DNA from: an uncultured Pseudodesulfovibrio sp.
GTDB lineage: Bacteria > Desulfobacterota > Desulfovibrionia > Desulfovibrionales > Desulfovibrionaceae
Reading direction: 5' to 3'
NCBI RefSeq assembly: GCF_963664965.1
Contig: NZ_OY761823.1
Span: 134,001 to 198,000 of the forward strand
DNA length: 64,000 bases
Shown: one piece after another, positions 37,988 through 46,229 of the stretch
How positions within the stretch are numbered: position 1 is the stretch's first letter
Layout of the letters: each line of letters starts with the position of its first letter
Translations under genes and position numbers: made by a program
Notes under the pieces: generated by a model
The model's input: only the letters and a program-made list of their open reading frames with translations
The model's database searches: none
Told to the model about the DNA's origin: nothing

Positions 37988-38527
37988 ATGGAAGAATGCG
38001 GCACCATATTATCAGATAAGGAAATGAGCAGAACGCTTGAGCGGCTCGCCTTTGAAATATACGAACGGCACGGCGACAACGAAAATCTCGCCATCATCGG
38101 CATCCAGCGCAGAGGCGCGGATCTGGCCGAAAGAATCAAGAAGTTGCTCGATGACCGTCTGGGACGCAAAGTTCCGCTGGGAAAGCTCGACATCAACCTG
38201 TACCGCGACGACTGGACCACCAATCTCGAACTCGCGCCCACCATCAACTGTTCCGAAATAGGCTTTGACATCGAAGGCGCGTCCATCGTCCTTGTTGACG
38301 ATGTGCTTTACTCGGGCCGCACCATCCGTGCCGCTCTCGAGGCCATCCTCGACTACGGACGACCCAAAAAAGTCGAGCTCATGGTTCTTGTTGACCGGGG
38401 TCACCGCGAACTGCCCATTCAGGCCGACTATGTGGGCAAACGGGTGGAGACCCACGGAGAAGAACACGTCAACGTGCTCGTCACCGAACGCGATGACGAA
38501 GACCGCGTCTGCCTTGTCAGGAGCTAG
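37988..38527 (+). CDS. pyrR: PyrR (pyrimidine regulator / uracil phosphoribosyltransferase)
   Basis: This 179-residue type I phosphoribosyltransferase has the PRPP loop ASIVLVDDVLYSGRTIRAAL and the PyrR blocks IQRRGADLAERI and LDINLYRDD. In Bacillus PyrR binds pyr mRNA to cause attenuation and also has weak uracil phosphoribosyltransferase activity; regulation of pyr genes here is inference. ATG 37988 is chosen because GCGAGG precedes it. The shikimate-kinase-like gene follows 6 bp later. Confidence 0.92.
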   Translation: MEECGTILSDKEMSRTLERLAFEIYERHGDNENLAIIGIQRRGADLAERIKKLLDDRLGRKVPLGKLDINLYRDDWTTNLELAPTINCSEIGFDIEGASIVLVDDVLYSGRTIRAALEAILDYGRPKKVELMVLVDRGHRELPIQADYVGKRVETHGEEHVNVLVTERDDEDRVCLVRS

Positions 38528-38533
38528 CTTCTC

Positions 38534-39070
38534 ATGACGTTCAAGCCGTTGGAGCGGGACCCTGTCCCGCAACCCTGCATCACGCTCGTCGGCATGGCCG
38601 CAGCGGGCAAGTCCACGCTCGGTTCGCTGCTTGCCCAGCGCCTCCAGTGGGGGCAGCTTGATACTGACCGCCACATGGAAGCCTATTACGGCATGCCGCT
38701 TCAGGCGATCATGGACACGTTCGGTCTTGAAGAGTTTCTGAAAATCGAAGGGTACCTCGTCAGCGAACTCGGCCTGACCCGCACGGTCATTTCAACCGGC
38801 GGCAGCGTCATCTACAGCAAGCCTGCCATGGACCAGCTCAAGCAGCTCGGCCCGGTTATTCTGCTCGACATCGACGAAGCCACGTTTCTTGAACGCGTCG
38901 GAGACGGAGAAAACCGGGGCCTTGCCATCGCTCCCGGCAAGACCATGAGCGACCTTTACAACGAACGGCAGCCGCTGTACCGTGCCGCCGCCGACTTTAC
39001 GGTCCGCACAGACAGGTGCACTCCTGACGAATGCGTTGACTTAATTCTCGAACACATTGATCTGCCATGA
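38534..39070 (+). CDS. Shikimate-kinase-like P-loop kinase
   Basis: This 178-residue NMP-kinase-fold protein has a Walker A GMAAAGKSTLG, the acidic LDTDRHMEAYYG (matching shikimate-binding Asp34), an STGGSVIY block where AroK has GGG, and ERQPLYRAAADFTV with the late Arg. The position of AroK Arg58 (FRDRE) reads FLKIE, so a key shikimate contact is lost. It may be a diverged AroK or a kinase for another small alcohol. It overlaps the next gene by 4 bp (ATGA), so pyrR, this gene and the YkgJ-type gene form one operon. Confidence 0.75.
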   Translation: MTFKPLERDPVPQPCITLVGMAAAGKSTLGSLLAQRLQWGQLDTDRHMEAYYGMPLQAIMDTFGLEEFLKIEGYLVSELGLTRTVISTGGSVIYSKPAMDQLKQLGPVILLDIDEATFLERVGDGENRGLAIAPGKTMSDLYNERQPLYRAAADFTVRTDRCTPDECVDLILEHIDLP

Positions 39071-39684
39071 AAAAACTGACTCCCAAGGCCGCTTTTCGCA
39101 AGCTGGCCGCCATATATGACAAGATGGTCGCCCAGTACGGCGAAGCCGCCGATGCCATCGGCATGACTTGCGACGGCTGCCACGACAACTGCTGCCTGAG
39201 CTTTTTCCAGCACCACACCTACATAGAGTGGGCCTACATGTGGGAAGGATTGAATCAGCTCCCTGCCGACCGTCTCGAAGAAATCAAGGCCAAGGCGCAG
39301 GCATATGTGGAAGAAGGACAGGCTGCCCTGGCTCGCGGCGAACGACCGCACATCATGTGTCCGCTCAACCTCGAAGACCAGAAACAGGGCATCTGCGGTC
39401 TGTACAAGCATCGCCTGATGATCTGCCGCATGCACGGCGTGCCCAATGTGCTCGTCCGCCCCGACGGACAGCAGGTGCAGTTCCCGGGCTGCTATCGTTG
39501 TCAGGAACTGACCGAAAAGGTCGAGGCCGACGGCCGCATCGTGCCGGTGGTGAACCGGACCTCCCTCTACAAGGACCTCGTCATGGTCGAGATGCAGTTC
39601 GTGGGCAAGAACCTGCGGCAGCTCCCCAAGGTGGATCACACCATTGCCGAGATGATTGTGTTGGGGCCGCCGAAATTGAAATAG
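39067..39684 (+). CDS. YkgJ-type cysteine-cluster protein
   Basis: This 205-residue protein has the CxxC-type cluster DGCHDNCCLSFF near residue 37, and later cysteines in MCPLNLEDQKQGICGLYKH, MICRMHG and FPGCYRCQELTE. This spacing is typical of the zinc/iron-chelating (UPF0153, YkgJ) family, whose function is not known. It overlaps the shikimate-kinase-like gene by 4 bp. A strong terminator follows 30 bp after its stop. Confidence 0.85.
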   Translation: MKKLTPKAAFRKLAAIYDKMVAQYGEAADAIGMTCDGCHDNCCLSFFQHHTYIEWAYMWEGLNQLPADRLEEIKAKAQAYVEEGQAALARGERPHIMCPLNLEDQKQGICGLYKHRLMICRMHGVPNVLVRPDGQQVQFPGCYRCQELTEKVEADGRIVPVVNRTSLYKDLVMVEMQFVGKNLRQLPKVDHTIAEMIVLGPPKLK

Positions 39685-39713
39685 TTTTTTTGAAAGAAGA
39701 AGAGAAAAGGAAG

Positions 39714-39741
39714 GGCCACCCGAAGACGGGTGGCCTTTTTT
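39714..39741 (+). terminator. Terminator of pyrR operon
   Basis: A 9-bp perfect stem, GGCCACCCG with CGGGTGGCC, has a 4-nt AAGA loop and is followed by six T residues. Confidence 0.95.
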
Positions 39742-39889
39742 CGTGAGACGAAAGGCGAAAAGGCAGAAAGCCTGTCGCTCTCGCTCCTTCCATGCCCTCC
39801 CGGCGGGGTCCTTTCTTTTTCCAAAGCAGAAAAGAAAGAACGAAAGAAACTGCTTTTGTTCCTAGCTTCACCGCCTTGTATCTTCGGAG

Positions 39890-40233
39890 CCAAGAATCTG
39901 ATCAAACCAGGCCGCTCCCGAATCCAGTCGCCGGGGACGGCTCCGGGATTCGTTAGAGCCGCGGCTTCCGGTTTGTCAGCTTCTAGGTTCCGAAGCTAAG
40001 GGCTGGTGCCGGTCTTCGTGCGGAAATAAGAATGGAAGGCAAGCAGGGAAACAAAAGACGGGTTTTCGTTGCCGTACTTGCCTTTCGCTCCCTTAACAAC
40101 CGAAGTGCCCCAATGAGCCAATCAGACCTCACTGGTCCTAGAAGCTGACCAAACAATGGCTGCGGCTTTTTCGAATCACGGAGCCGCTTCGGCGACTTGA
40201 TTCGGGAGCAGCTTGTTTGGATCAGATTCTTGG
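39890..40233. repeat. Long imperfect inverted repeat (two ~97-bp arms)
   Basis: The arm at 39890-39987 and the arm at 40137-40233 are inverted copies. Both outer ends read CCAAGAATCTGATC and both inner ends read TCAGCTTCTAGG when oriented alike. By eye roughly three quarters of positions match, with small indels. Each arm also contains its own palindromic core around GAATC...GATTCG. About 150 bp lie between. No transposase is present. A MITE-like or REP-doublet origin is likely. Confidence 0.75.
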
Positions 40234-40279
40234 ACCGGTGAGAGTCCGGCGAGTAAATTAAGGTAAAGCCGAGCTTTTT

Positions 40280-40313
40280 GGTACTTTTTGGGGCGGCCCA
40301 GCCAAAAAGTACC
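40280..40313. repeat. Perfect 12-bp inverted repeat
   Basis: GGTACTTTTTGG (40280-40291) and CCAAAAAGTACC (40302-40313) are separated by the 10-nt GC-rich sequence GGCGGCCCAG. It could be a terminator-like hairpin or part of the surrounding repeat cluster. Confidence 0.6.
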
Positions 40314-40361
40314 GCCGTCCGCGCAGGACATGAAAGGAGCGTCAGCGACTGGATTTCTGTC

Positions 40362-40396
40362 TTTTGCCTTTTGCCTTTTGCCTTTTGCCTTTTGTC
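40362..40396. repeat. Heptanucleotide tandem repeat (TTTTGCC)
   Basis: There are four perfect TTTTGCC units from 40362 to 40389 and a fifth with one change (TTTTGTC) to 40396. It lies about 140 bp upstream of the LytTR gene, outside any gene I accept. Confidence 0.8.
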
Positions 40397-40536
40397 TTTC
40401 ATGCCTTTAACGCCATGAAGTCACGCCCCCTCTCTCCCTTTTATTCCAAAAACTTGCACACCTCCCCCATTGACTGATAGGACTTCAGACAGAGAAAAGG
40501 AAAACCTGTTACCGATCCAAAGGCGCACTCACACTC

Positions 40537-41412
40537 ATGCCCAAGCTGAAAACCCTGCTCATCCACAAGGACCCCGAAATTCGTGCAGCCCTGCGCGACG
40601 TCCTTGAAGAAGTACCGTTCATTCAGGTGCTGGGCGAGGCCGTAACTGCTTTCGAGGCCATGGAACTGCTGGAGTCCATCCCGTACGGCGTGTTCTTCCT
40701 CGGTGTCGACCTGCCGGGTGATGCGAGCGGCATCGAGATGGCCCAGATGCTTGCCGGACGCAAACACAAACCCGCATTGGTGTTTATCTCCGATTCCGAG
40801 ACTCAGGCGTATGCCGCGTTCGAACTCGGGGCCACGGACTACCTGCTCTGGCCGCCCGCACCGGGCCGCATGGCGCGCACCGTTGACCGGCTTCAGGCGT
40901 TCAAGTCCCGTTTCCGGGAAGTTCCCACACCGACCAGCTACGAAAACGAAGCGGTCGACATTCCCGAAACCAACGGAGACGAGCAGACCGTTCAGCTTCC
41001 CCTGCCCGAAGAAGAGCAGGACTCCTTCCTCGCCGCACTCAAGGCCGCATGGGACCAGACCGCCAACCGCAGGCCGGAGATCGACAAGCTCGCCGTGACG
41101 CAGGATGGCCGCACCATCCTCATTCCGTATGACCAGATCATTTTCGTGGAAGCGTTCGAGGATTATTCCTACGTCCACACGGCCAACCAGAAATTTCTGT
41201 CGTCCTACCGCCTCAAGAACCTTGAGGACCGGCTCGGACCACATCGTTTTTTCCGCGTGCACCGCAAGTATCTCGTGAACCTCGACATGGTTACCGAGAT
41301 CGCGAGCATGCCCGGTTCCAACTTCATGTTGCGTACCGCTGGCCGCACGCGCATCGAACTGCCCATCAGTCGGCGCAGAATCGCGGAATTGAAGAAGGTG
41401 ATAGGCCTGTAA
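40537..41412 (+). CDS. LytTR-family response regulator with degenerate receiver
   Basis: This 291-residue protein has a receiver-like N-terminal domain (about 1-120), a linker with acidic patches (about 125-180) and a C-terminal LytTR DNA-binding domain: IIFVEAFEDYSYVHTANQKF and RFFRVHRKYLVNLDMVTEI. In the receiver, Asp58 occupies the phosphorylation site (GVDLPG), but the conserved lysine position reads Trp105 (DYLLWPP) and the N-terminal acidic pair is reduced to one Asp. Phosphorylation is therefore doubtful. It lies 109 bp upstream of acs on the same strand and may control it. No histidine kinase is adjacent. Confidence 0.88.
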   Translation: MPKLKTLLIHKDPEIRAALRDVLEEVPFIQVLGEAVTAFEAMELLESIPYGVFFLGVDLPGDASGIEMAQMLAGRKHKPALVFISDSETQAYAAFELGATDYLLWPPAPGRMARTVDRLQAFKSRFREVPTPTSYENEAVDIPETNGDEQTVQLPLPEEEQDSFLAALKAAWDQTANRRPEIDKLAVTQDGRTILIPYDQIIFVEAFEDYSYVHTANQKFLSSYRLKNLEDRLGPHRFFRVHRKYLVNLDMVTEIASMPGSNFMLRTAGRTRIELPISRRRIAELKKVIGL

Positions 41413-41521
41413 CCGTTCGCCTTGGCGCATCTACCGCTGACCGAATAAGGCGGGTGTTGCGTCATGAATTTGATAAGAAATAGACTCGCTGCAAAGGGTC
41501 TTCGCAGTGAGGAGGATGAAT

Positions 41522-43438
41522 ATGGACCAGTCAGGAGCATTGGACAGCTTACTTCAGGAAGAGCGGGTATTCCGCCCTCTCCCGCAGTTGGTCATTGAGG
41601 CCAATGTCAATCCGCAGGAGCTTGAAGCCGCGCGGAAATTCGCACGCATGGACTCCGTCGGCTACTGGGAAGAAGCCGCGGACGAACTCGACTGGTTCAA
41701 GAAATGGGATCAGGTCTTCGACGACAAGGACGCCCCCTTTTACAAGTGGTTTGCCGGGGCACGGTGCAACATCGTGTACAACGCCCTTGACCGCCACATC
41801 GAAACCGCCAACAAGAACAAACTCGCGCTCATTTGGGAAGGCGAACCCGGCGATTCCCGCAAATACACCTATTTCGAGCTCTACCGCGAAGTGAACCGCT
41901 TTGCCAACGTGCTCCGCTCCCTCGGCATACGCAAAGGCGACCGCATCGTCATCTACATGCCGCAGTTGCCGGAAACCGTGATCGCCATGCTCGCCGCCGC
42001 AAAAATCGGGGCCATCCATTCCGTGGTCTTTGCCGGATTTTCCGCCAAGGCGCTCCGCCAGCGCATCAACGACGCACAGGCCAAGCTGCTCATCACCGCC
42101 GACGGTTTCTACCGCAACGGGCAGATCATCAACCTCAAGGACACTGCCGACGAAGCGCTCGTCGGGGCCTGCGCCGACTGCGTGGAATCCATGGTCGTGG
42201 TGCGCCGCTGCAACCTCAGCGTCGACATGATGGACGGACGTGATTTCCATTACGAAGACCTCATCCGGCAGGAGCGCAACGAAGCGCCCACCGAAGTCAT
42301 GGACGCGGACGATCCGCTGTTCCTACTCTACACCTCCGGCACCACGGGCAAACCCAAGGGAATCATCCATTCCCACGGCGGCTACATGGTGGGCGTACAC
42401 CGCACTCTCACCACGGTCTTTGACATCAAGCCTACTGATATTTTCTGGTGCACGGCCGACGCGGGCTGGGTCACCGGCCACAGCGCGGGCGTGTACGGCC
42501 CCCTCATGGCGGGCACGACCTCGGTCATGTACGAAGGACACCCCAACTACCCGCAGGCTGACCGTCTCTGGGCCGTTGTCGCCAAATACGGCGTGACCAT
42601 CTTCTACACCGCGCCGACCATGATCCGCATGCTCATGCGGTTCGGCACCCAGTATCCCAAGCAGCACGATCTCTCCAGCCTGCGCCTGCTCGGCTCGGTG
42701 GGCGAACCCATTTCACCCGAAGCGTGGATATGGCTCTACAAGAACATCGGCCGGTCCGAATGCCCCGTGCTCGATACATGGTGGCAGACCGAAACCGGCA
42801 TGTTCATGATCTCGCCGCTGCCCATCTCGCTGCTCAAGCCCGGTTCCGTGACCAAACCGCTTCCCGGCGTCGAGGCAGACGTCGTGGACAAAGAAGGCAA
42901 CCCCGTACCCGCAGGCAAAGGCGGTCTGCTCATCGTCACCAAACCATGGCCGTCCATGATGACCGGCCTCTGGAACGATGACGACCAGTACAAGGAATAC
43001 TGGGAAAAAATCCCCGGTGCCTATTACGCGGGCGACGTCGCCAAAAAGGACGAGGACGGCTACATCTGGATTCAGGGCCGTGCCGACGACGTCATCAACA
43101 TCGCGGGCCACCGCATCGGTTCAGCCGAAGTCGAAGCCGCCTTCGGCATGCATCGCGCCGTGTCCGAATGCGCCGTCATCGGCGTGCCCGACAAGATCAA
43201 GGGCGAAGCCGCCAAGGCCTTCATCCTGCTCAATCACGGCTTCGAAGCCGACGACGAACTCATCAAGGATCTCAAAAAGACCATCCGAAACGAACTCGGC
43301 CCCGTTGCCGTCATCAAGTCCATAGAATTCCGCGACAAACTGCCCAAGACCCGCTCCGGGAAAATAGTCCGCCGCGTGCTCAAGGCCGAAGAACTCGGCC
43401 ACGAAATCGGCGACCTGACCGGCGTGGAAGAAGAGTAG
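41522..43438 (+). CDS. acs: Acetyl-CoA synthetase (AMP-forming)
   Basis: This 638-residue enzyme makes acetyl-CoA from acetate, ATP and CoA through acetyl-AMP. Motifs are LLYTSGTTGKPKGIIHSHGG (P-loop), WCTADAGWVTGHSAGVYGPL, VLDTWWQTETGMFM, and the C-terminal PKTRSGKIVRRVLK with the catalytic lysine that is acetylated in relatives. ATG 41522 is preferred over 41516 because GGAGG abuts the latter. Upstream lies a LytTR regulator, downstream a repeat hairpin. In sulfate reducers it would reclaim acetate or serve assimilation; direction in vivo is not known. Confidence 0.96.
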   Translation: MDQSGALDSLLQEERVFRPLPQLVIEANVNPQELEAARKFARMDSVGYWEEAADELDWFKKWDQVFDDKDAPFYKWFAGARCNIVYNALDRHIETANKNKLALIWEGEPGDSRKYTYFELYREVNRFANVLRSLGIRKGDRIVIYMPQLPETVIAMLAAAKIGAIHSVVFAGFSAKALRQRINDAQAKLLITADGFYRNGQIINLKDTADEALVGACADCVESMVVVRRCNLSVDMMDGRDFHYEDLIRQERNEAPTEVMDADDPLFLLYTSGTTGKPKGIIHSHGGYMVGVHRTLTTVFDIKPTDIFWCTADAGWVTGHSAGVYGPLMAGTTSVMYEGHPNYPQADRLWAVVAKYGVTIFYTAPTMIRMLMRFGTQYPKQHDLSSLRLLGSVGEPISPEAWIWLYKNIGRSECPVLDTWWQTETGMFMISPLPISLLKPGSVTKPLPGVEADVVDKEGNPVPAGKGGLLIVTKPWPSMMTGLWNDDDQYKEYWEKIPGAYYAGDVAKKDEDGYIWIQGRADDVINIAGHRIGSAEVEAAFGMHRAVSECAVIGVPDKIKGEAAKAFILLNHGFEADDELIKDLKKTIRNELGPVAVIKSIEFRDKLPKTRSGKIVRRVLKAEELGHEIGDLTGVEEE

Positions 43439-43447
43439 ATTTTCTTT

Positions 43448-43530
43448 TCGCCTCCGGCGGCCAGAGGAAGGGGGGAAGGGAGCACCCCCCTTAAAAGGGG
43501 GGTGCTCCCTTCCCCCCTTCCTCTGGACTC
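43448..43530 (+). repeat. GCCTCCGGCGGCC repeat copy 1, with 32-bp perfect palindrome
   Basis: GCCTCCGGCGGCC at 43450-43462 leads into a perfect palindrome with arms 43461-43492 and 43495-43526 and a 2-nt centre. The arms are purine-rich on one side (G-run, AAGGG, then GCAC). GGACTCC follows. It lies 11 bp after the acs stop and probably also ends that transcript. Confidence 0.8.
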
Positions 43531-43736
43531 CATCCCCCCATCCCTCTCCCCGTATTTTTTTGTATGCGCTAAGCGCGCGTGGGGTAGGAAAATGGAAGTC
43601 TGTGCTTCTTGATGTTGTCGCATACGTTGAAGCCAAGCCGCAAAAAGAAAAACAAACCACGTTTTATCAACGTACGACACGCCGCAAAAACGCTTCTGCA
43701 AGCTATTCCCACAAGGTTCACGCGGCGTGGGCACTG

Positions 43737-43803
43737 TTCCAAGAAAATCGCGTCGGCCAGTTTTTTTCGTCATGTCAAACTGACCGACGCGATTTTCTTG
43801 GAA
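43737..43803. repeat. Large hairpin (27-bp arms, one mismatch)
   Basis: TTCCAAGAAAATCGCGTCGG (43737-43756) is the exact complement of 43784-43803. After one mismatch the pairing continues with CAGTTT and AAACTG to a 13-nt loop. The same peptide-like string appears on both strands, as expected for a palindrome rather than a gene. Confidence 0.85.
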
Positions 43804-43849
43804 CGCCAGCTTCCCGGCCCCACACACCCCCCCCTCAACCAACGCACCC

Positions 43850-43925
43850 GCCGAAGGCGCACCAAAAAGCTTTGGAGATTCCTAAGAACCTTTCTCGAAA
43901 GGTTCTTAGGCCGCCGGAGGCATTC
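43850..43925 (-). repeat. GCCTCCGGCGGCC repeat copy 2
   Basis: In minus orientation, ATGCCTCCGGCGGCC leads into a perfect 14-bp hairpin (43881-43894 with 43897-43910, 2-nt loop), then AATCTCCAAAGCTTTTTGG and TGCGCCTTCGGCG. It faces copy 1. Confidence 0.8.
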
Positions 43926-44031
43926 TTCCTCCCCCTCCCCGCTTATTGACTTTCTCGCGTTTTGGGATTTGTATTCCATTTTACGTCTGCGCGGCAGACG
44001 CCACACTGAATATAAACTGATAGGACACATC

Positions 44032-45195
44032 ATGCCTGTTCGTTCAAAAGATAATTTTCTGGTTTTCGGTTCGCCTCGCATTGAGCAGGCGGAGATCGAC
44101 GAGGTGGTCGCATCCATGGAGACCGGCTGGCTCGGTACGGGTCCGAAGGTCGCTCGCTTCGAGAAAGACTTTTCCGCATATGTGGGCAACGGATTCGCAG
44201 CTGCGTGCAACTCCTGCACTGCGGCGCTTCACCTGAGCCTCGTGGGTCTTGGATTGAAACCGGGGGACGAGGTCATCACCACGCCCCTGACGTTCTGCGC
44301 GTCGATCAATGCGATCATCCACGCCGGATGCACGCCGGTTCTGGCGGATGTTGACCCGGTAACGATGAACATCGACCCGGATTGCATCCGGGAAAAGATC
44401 ACTGACCGGACACGCGCCATCCTACCGGTCCATTTTGCGGGACGCTCCTGCGACATGGACGCGATCATGCAGATTGCAAAGGAACATGACCTCAAGGTGG
44501 TGGAAGACTGCGCCCATGCCATCGAGACGACGTACAAGGGACAGCACGCCGGCACATTTGGCGACTTCGGCTGTTTCTCGTTCTATGTGACCAAGAACGT
44601 CTGTACCGGCGAGGGCGGGCTGGTCATGGCCCGGAACGAAGAGGACATCCAGCACATCAAGGTGCTCGGCCTGCACGGTATGTCCGCCGATGCATGGAAA
44701 CGGTTCTCGGATGACGGGTACAAACACTATCAGGTCGTTGAGGCGGGGTTCAAATACAACATGATGGACATTCAGGCCGCCATCGGCATCCATCAGCTTG
44801 CCCGCGTGGAAGAATATTTCGTGCGCCGCTGCGAGATCTGGGACATGTATCAGGAGGCCTTCAAGGACCTGCCTGTCGGGACTCCCGCACCGGAAGAAGC
44901 CGAAACCCGGCACGCACGGCACTTGTATACCATTCTCATCGACCCGGAAAAATGCGGTGTCGAGCGCGATGATTTCCTTGTCCGCATGACAAGGGAAAAT
45001 ATCGGTGTGGGCGTTCATTACCTGAGCATTCCCGAACATCCGTACTACCGCGAACGGTTCGGGTGGAGTCTTGAAGACACACCGCACGCCGTGCGCCTCG
45101 GCCGCCAGACCATCAGCCTGCCGCTTTCCGCCAAGCTGACGGACGATGACGTGGCCGATGTCATAAAAGCCGTAAACATCTGCCTTGGAGGGTAG
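44032..45195 (+). CDS. DegT/DnrJ/EryC1/StrS-type aminotransferase
   Basis: This 387-residue PLP enzyme is typical of nucleotide-sugar transamination for LPS, capsule or glycan synthesis. Blocks are ETGWLGTGPKVARFEKDFS, CNSCTAALHLSLVGLGLKPG, VVEDCAHAIETTYKG, and the PLP-lysine in FYVTKNVCTGEGG, followed by KYNMMDIQAAIG. ATG 44032 is chosen (AGGA upstream, similarity begins at FLVFGSPRIEQAEIDEV); an open in-frame extension upstream is repeat DNA. The DUF3089 gene follows 3 bp later. The sugar substrate is unknown. It could serve the glycosyltransferase at 17883, which is speculation. Confidence 0.9.
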   Translation: MPVRSKDNFLVFGSPRIEQAEIDEVVASMETGWLGTGPKVARFEKDFSAYVGNGFAAACNSCTAALHLSLVGLGLKPGDEVITTPLTFCASINAIIHAGCTPVLADVDPVTMNIDPDCIREKITDRTRAILPVHFAGRSCDMDAIMQIAKEHDLKVVEDCAHAIETTYKGQHAGTFGDFGCFSFYVTKNVCTGEGGLVMARNEEDIQHIKVLGLHGMSADAWKRFSDDGYKHYQVVEAGFKYNMMDIQAAIGIHQLARVEEYFVRRCEIWDMYQEAFKDLPVGTPAPEEAETRHARHLYTILIDPEKCGVERDDFLVRMTRENIGVGVHYLSIPEHPYYRERFGWSLEDTPHAVRLGRQTISLPLSAKLTDDDVADVIKAVNICLGG

Positions 45196-45198
45196 TCC

Positions 45199-46203
45199 AT
45201 GCTTCGTCGTCTGACCGGTCTTTCGTCACTTGTCGTTCTTCTGTTTCTGATTTGTGGCGTCGCCTGCGCCGGAAGCCTGCCCGTGTTTGACGCGGCAACG
45301 GTTCCTGACACACCGGATTATGCAGACGACACCGCATGGCTGACACGTCCGGCCAATCCGGGTGAACACCTGGTGGACGTCTTCTGGGTTTACCCCACCG
45401 TGCTGCATGACGCGGAACACTGGCTCATGGATACAGCCAGTCCGGAGATGAAAAAGAGCGCACAGCCGACACTTGTACGACAGGCAGGCGTATTTGACCA
45501 AGTCGCGAACATCTACGCGCCCATGTACCGCCAGATGAACATGGCCGCCCTGTCCCTGTCGAAATCCGAACAGGACAGGCTGATCGCGTACGGGATGCAG
45601 GATGTCTGGAACGCCCTGCAATACTACCTGAAACACGACAACAACGGGCGCCCCTTCATCCTCGCGGGTCACAGCCAGGGGTCCAATATTCTGGTCAACC
45701 TGATGGTAAAACACTGGGGCAGCATCGGTGCGGAATCGAGGCTTGTAGCCGGGTACACCATCGGCTGGTCCATCACCAGAGACGATCTGGCGAAAAACCG
45801 CGACCTGCGAATCTGCACTTCCGCTGAGCAGACTGGCTGTTTCGTGACATACAACACCGTGGCCGCAGGACGGCAGAAAGTCGCGCCTACGCTTTTGAAA
45901 AACTCGGTAGCGGTCAATCCGCTCAACTGGCGCACGGACGGCGAATTCGCCCCGGCGTCGATGAACATGGGAGCAAAATTCTTCATGGATGACGGCTCGG
46001 TGAAGGACGTGGACCATTTCACTTCCGCGCAGGTGGTGGATGGCGGTGTCGTGGTACAGCCCAAGGACCCCGCGCTGGTTGCCGTGCCCGCTGCCGTCTT
46101 CCCCGAGGGGGTCTACCACCAGTTCGACTACTCCCTTTTCTGGAACAACCTCCGGCAAAATTCCGCCCGACGCATCGAAGTCTTTCTTGCCGGTCAGAAC
46201 TAG
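45199..46203 (+). CDS. DUF3089 alpha/beta-hydrolase-like exported protein
   Basis: This 334-residue protein has a signal peptide (LVVLLFLICGVACAGS, possibly lipoprotein-like at Cys) and an alpha/beta hydrolase fold. The nucleophile elbow is in FILAGHSQGSNILVNLM. VDVFWVYPTVLHDAEHW near the start and NVWNALQYYL-like blocks match DUF3089. Substrate unknown; an esterase or lipase role is possible. It follows the DegT gene by 3 bp and ends at a terminator. Confidence 0.82.
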   Translation: MLRRLTGLSSLVVLLFLICGVACAGSLPVFDAATVPDTPDYADDTAWLTRPANPGEHLVDVFWVYPTVLHDAEHWLMDTASPEMKKSAQPTLVRQAGVFDQVANIYAPMYRQMNMAALSLSKSEQDRLIAYGMQDVWNALQYYLKHDNNGRPFILAGHSQGSNILVNLMVKHWGSIGAESRLVAGYTIGWSITRDDLAKNRDLRICTSAEQTGCFVTYNTVAAGRQKVAPTLLKNSVAVNPLNWRTDGEFAPASMNMGAKFFMDDGSVKDVDHFTSAQVVDGGVVVQPKDPALVAVPAAVFPEGVYHQFDYSLFWNNLRQNSARRIEVFLAGQN

Positions 46204-46229
46204 ACCGTTTCTCTCTTCCACCAAAAGAC

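Larger units (their letters stand above)
39685..40536. other. 852-bp repeat-rich gap without a gene
   Basis: Between the YkgJ-type gene and the LytTR gene there is no credible coding frame. The gap contains a terminator (39714), a long imperfect inverted repeat (39890-39987 and 40137-40233), a perfect 12-bp inverted repeat (40280-40313) and a heptamer tandem repeat (40362-40396). Base composition and codon pattern differ from the flanking genes. Confidence 0.7.
43439..44031. other. 593-bp repeat-rich gap between acs and DegT gene
   Basis: There is no credible gene here. The gap holds an inverted pair of GCCTCCGGCGGCC repeats (43448-43530 and 43850-43925) and, between them, a 27-bp-arm hairpin (43737-43803). 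A short CGTCTG-CGCGG-CAGACG hairpin lies at about 43984-44000, before the DegT gene. Confidence 0.7.

Noticed and set aside
40362-40396. Short tandem repeats as a possible CRISPR
   Set aside because: Heptamers are contiguous with no spacers, and no cas gene is present.
39983-40402. 139-codon minus-strand frame in the repeat-rich gap
   Set aside because: It starts in the heptamer array and crosses the inverted repeats. Composition is non-coding and no ribosome site is present.
43560-43949. 129-codon plus-strand frame between acs and the DegT gene
   Set aside because: It is made of repeat DNA. The same peptide string appears on the other strand because of the hairpin at 43737-43803.
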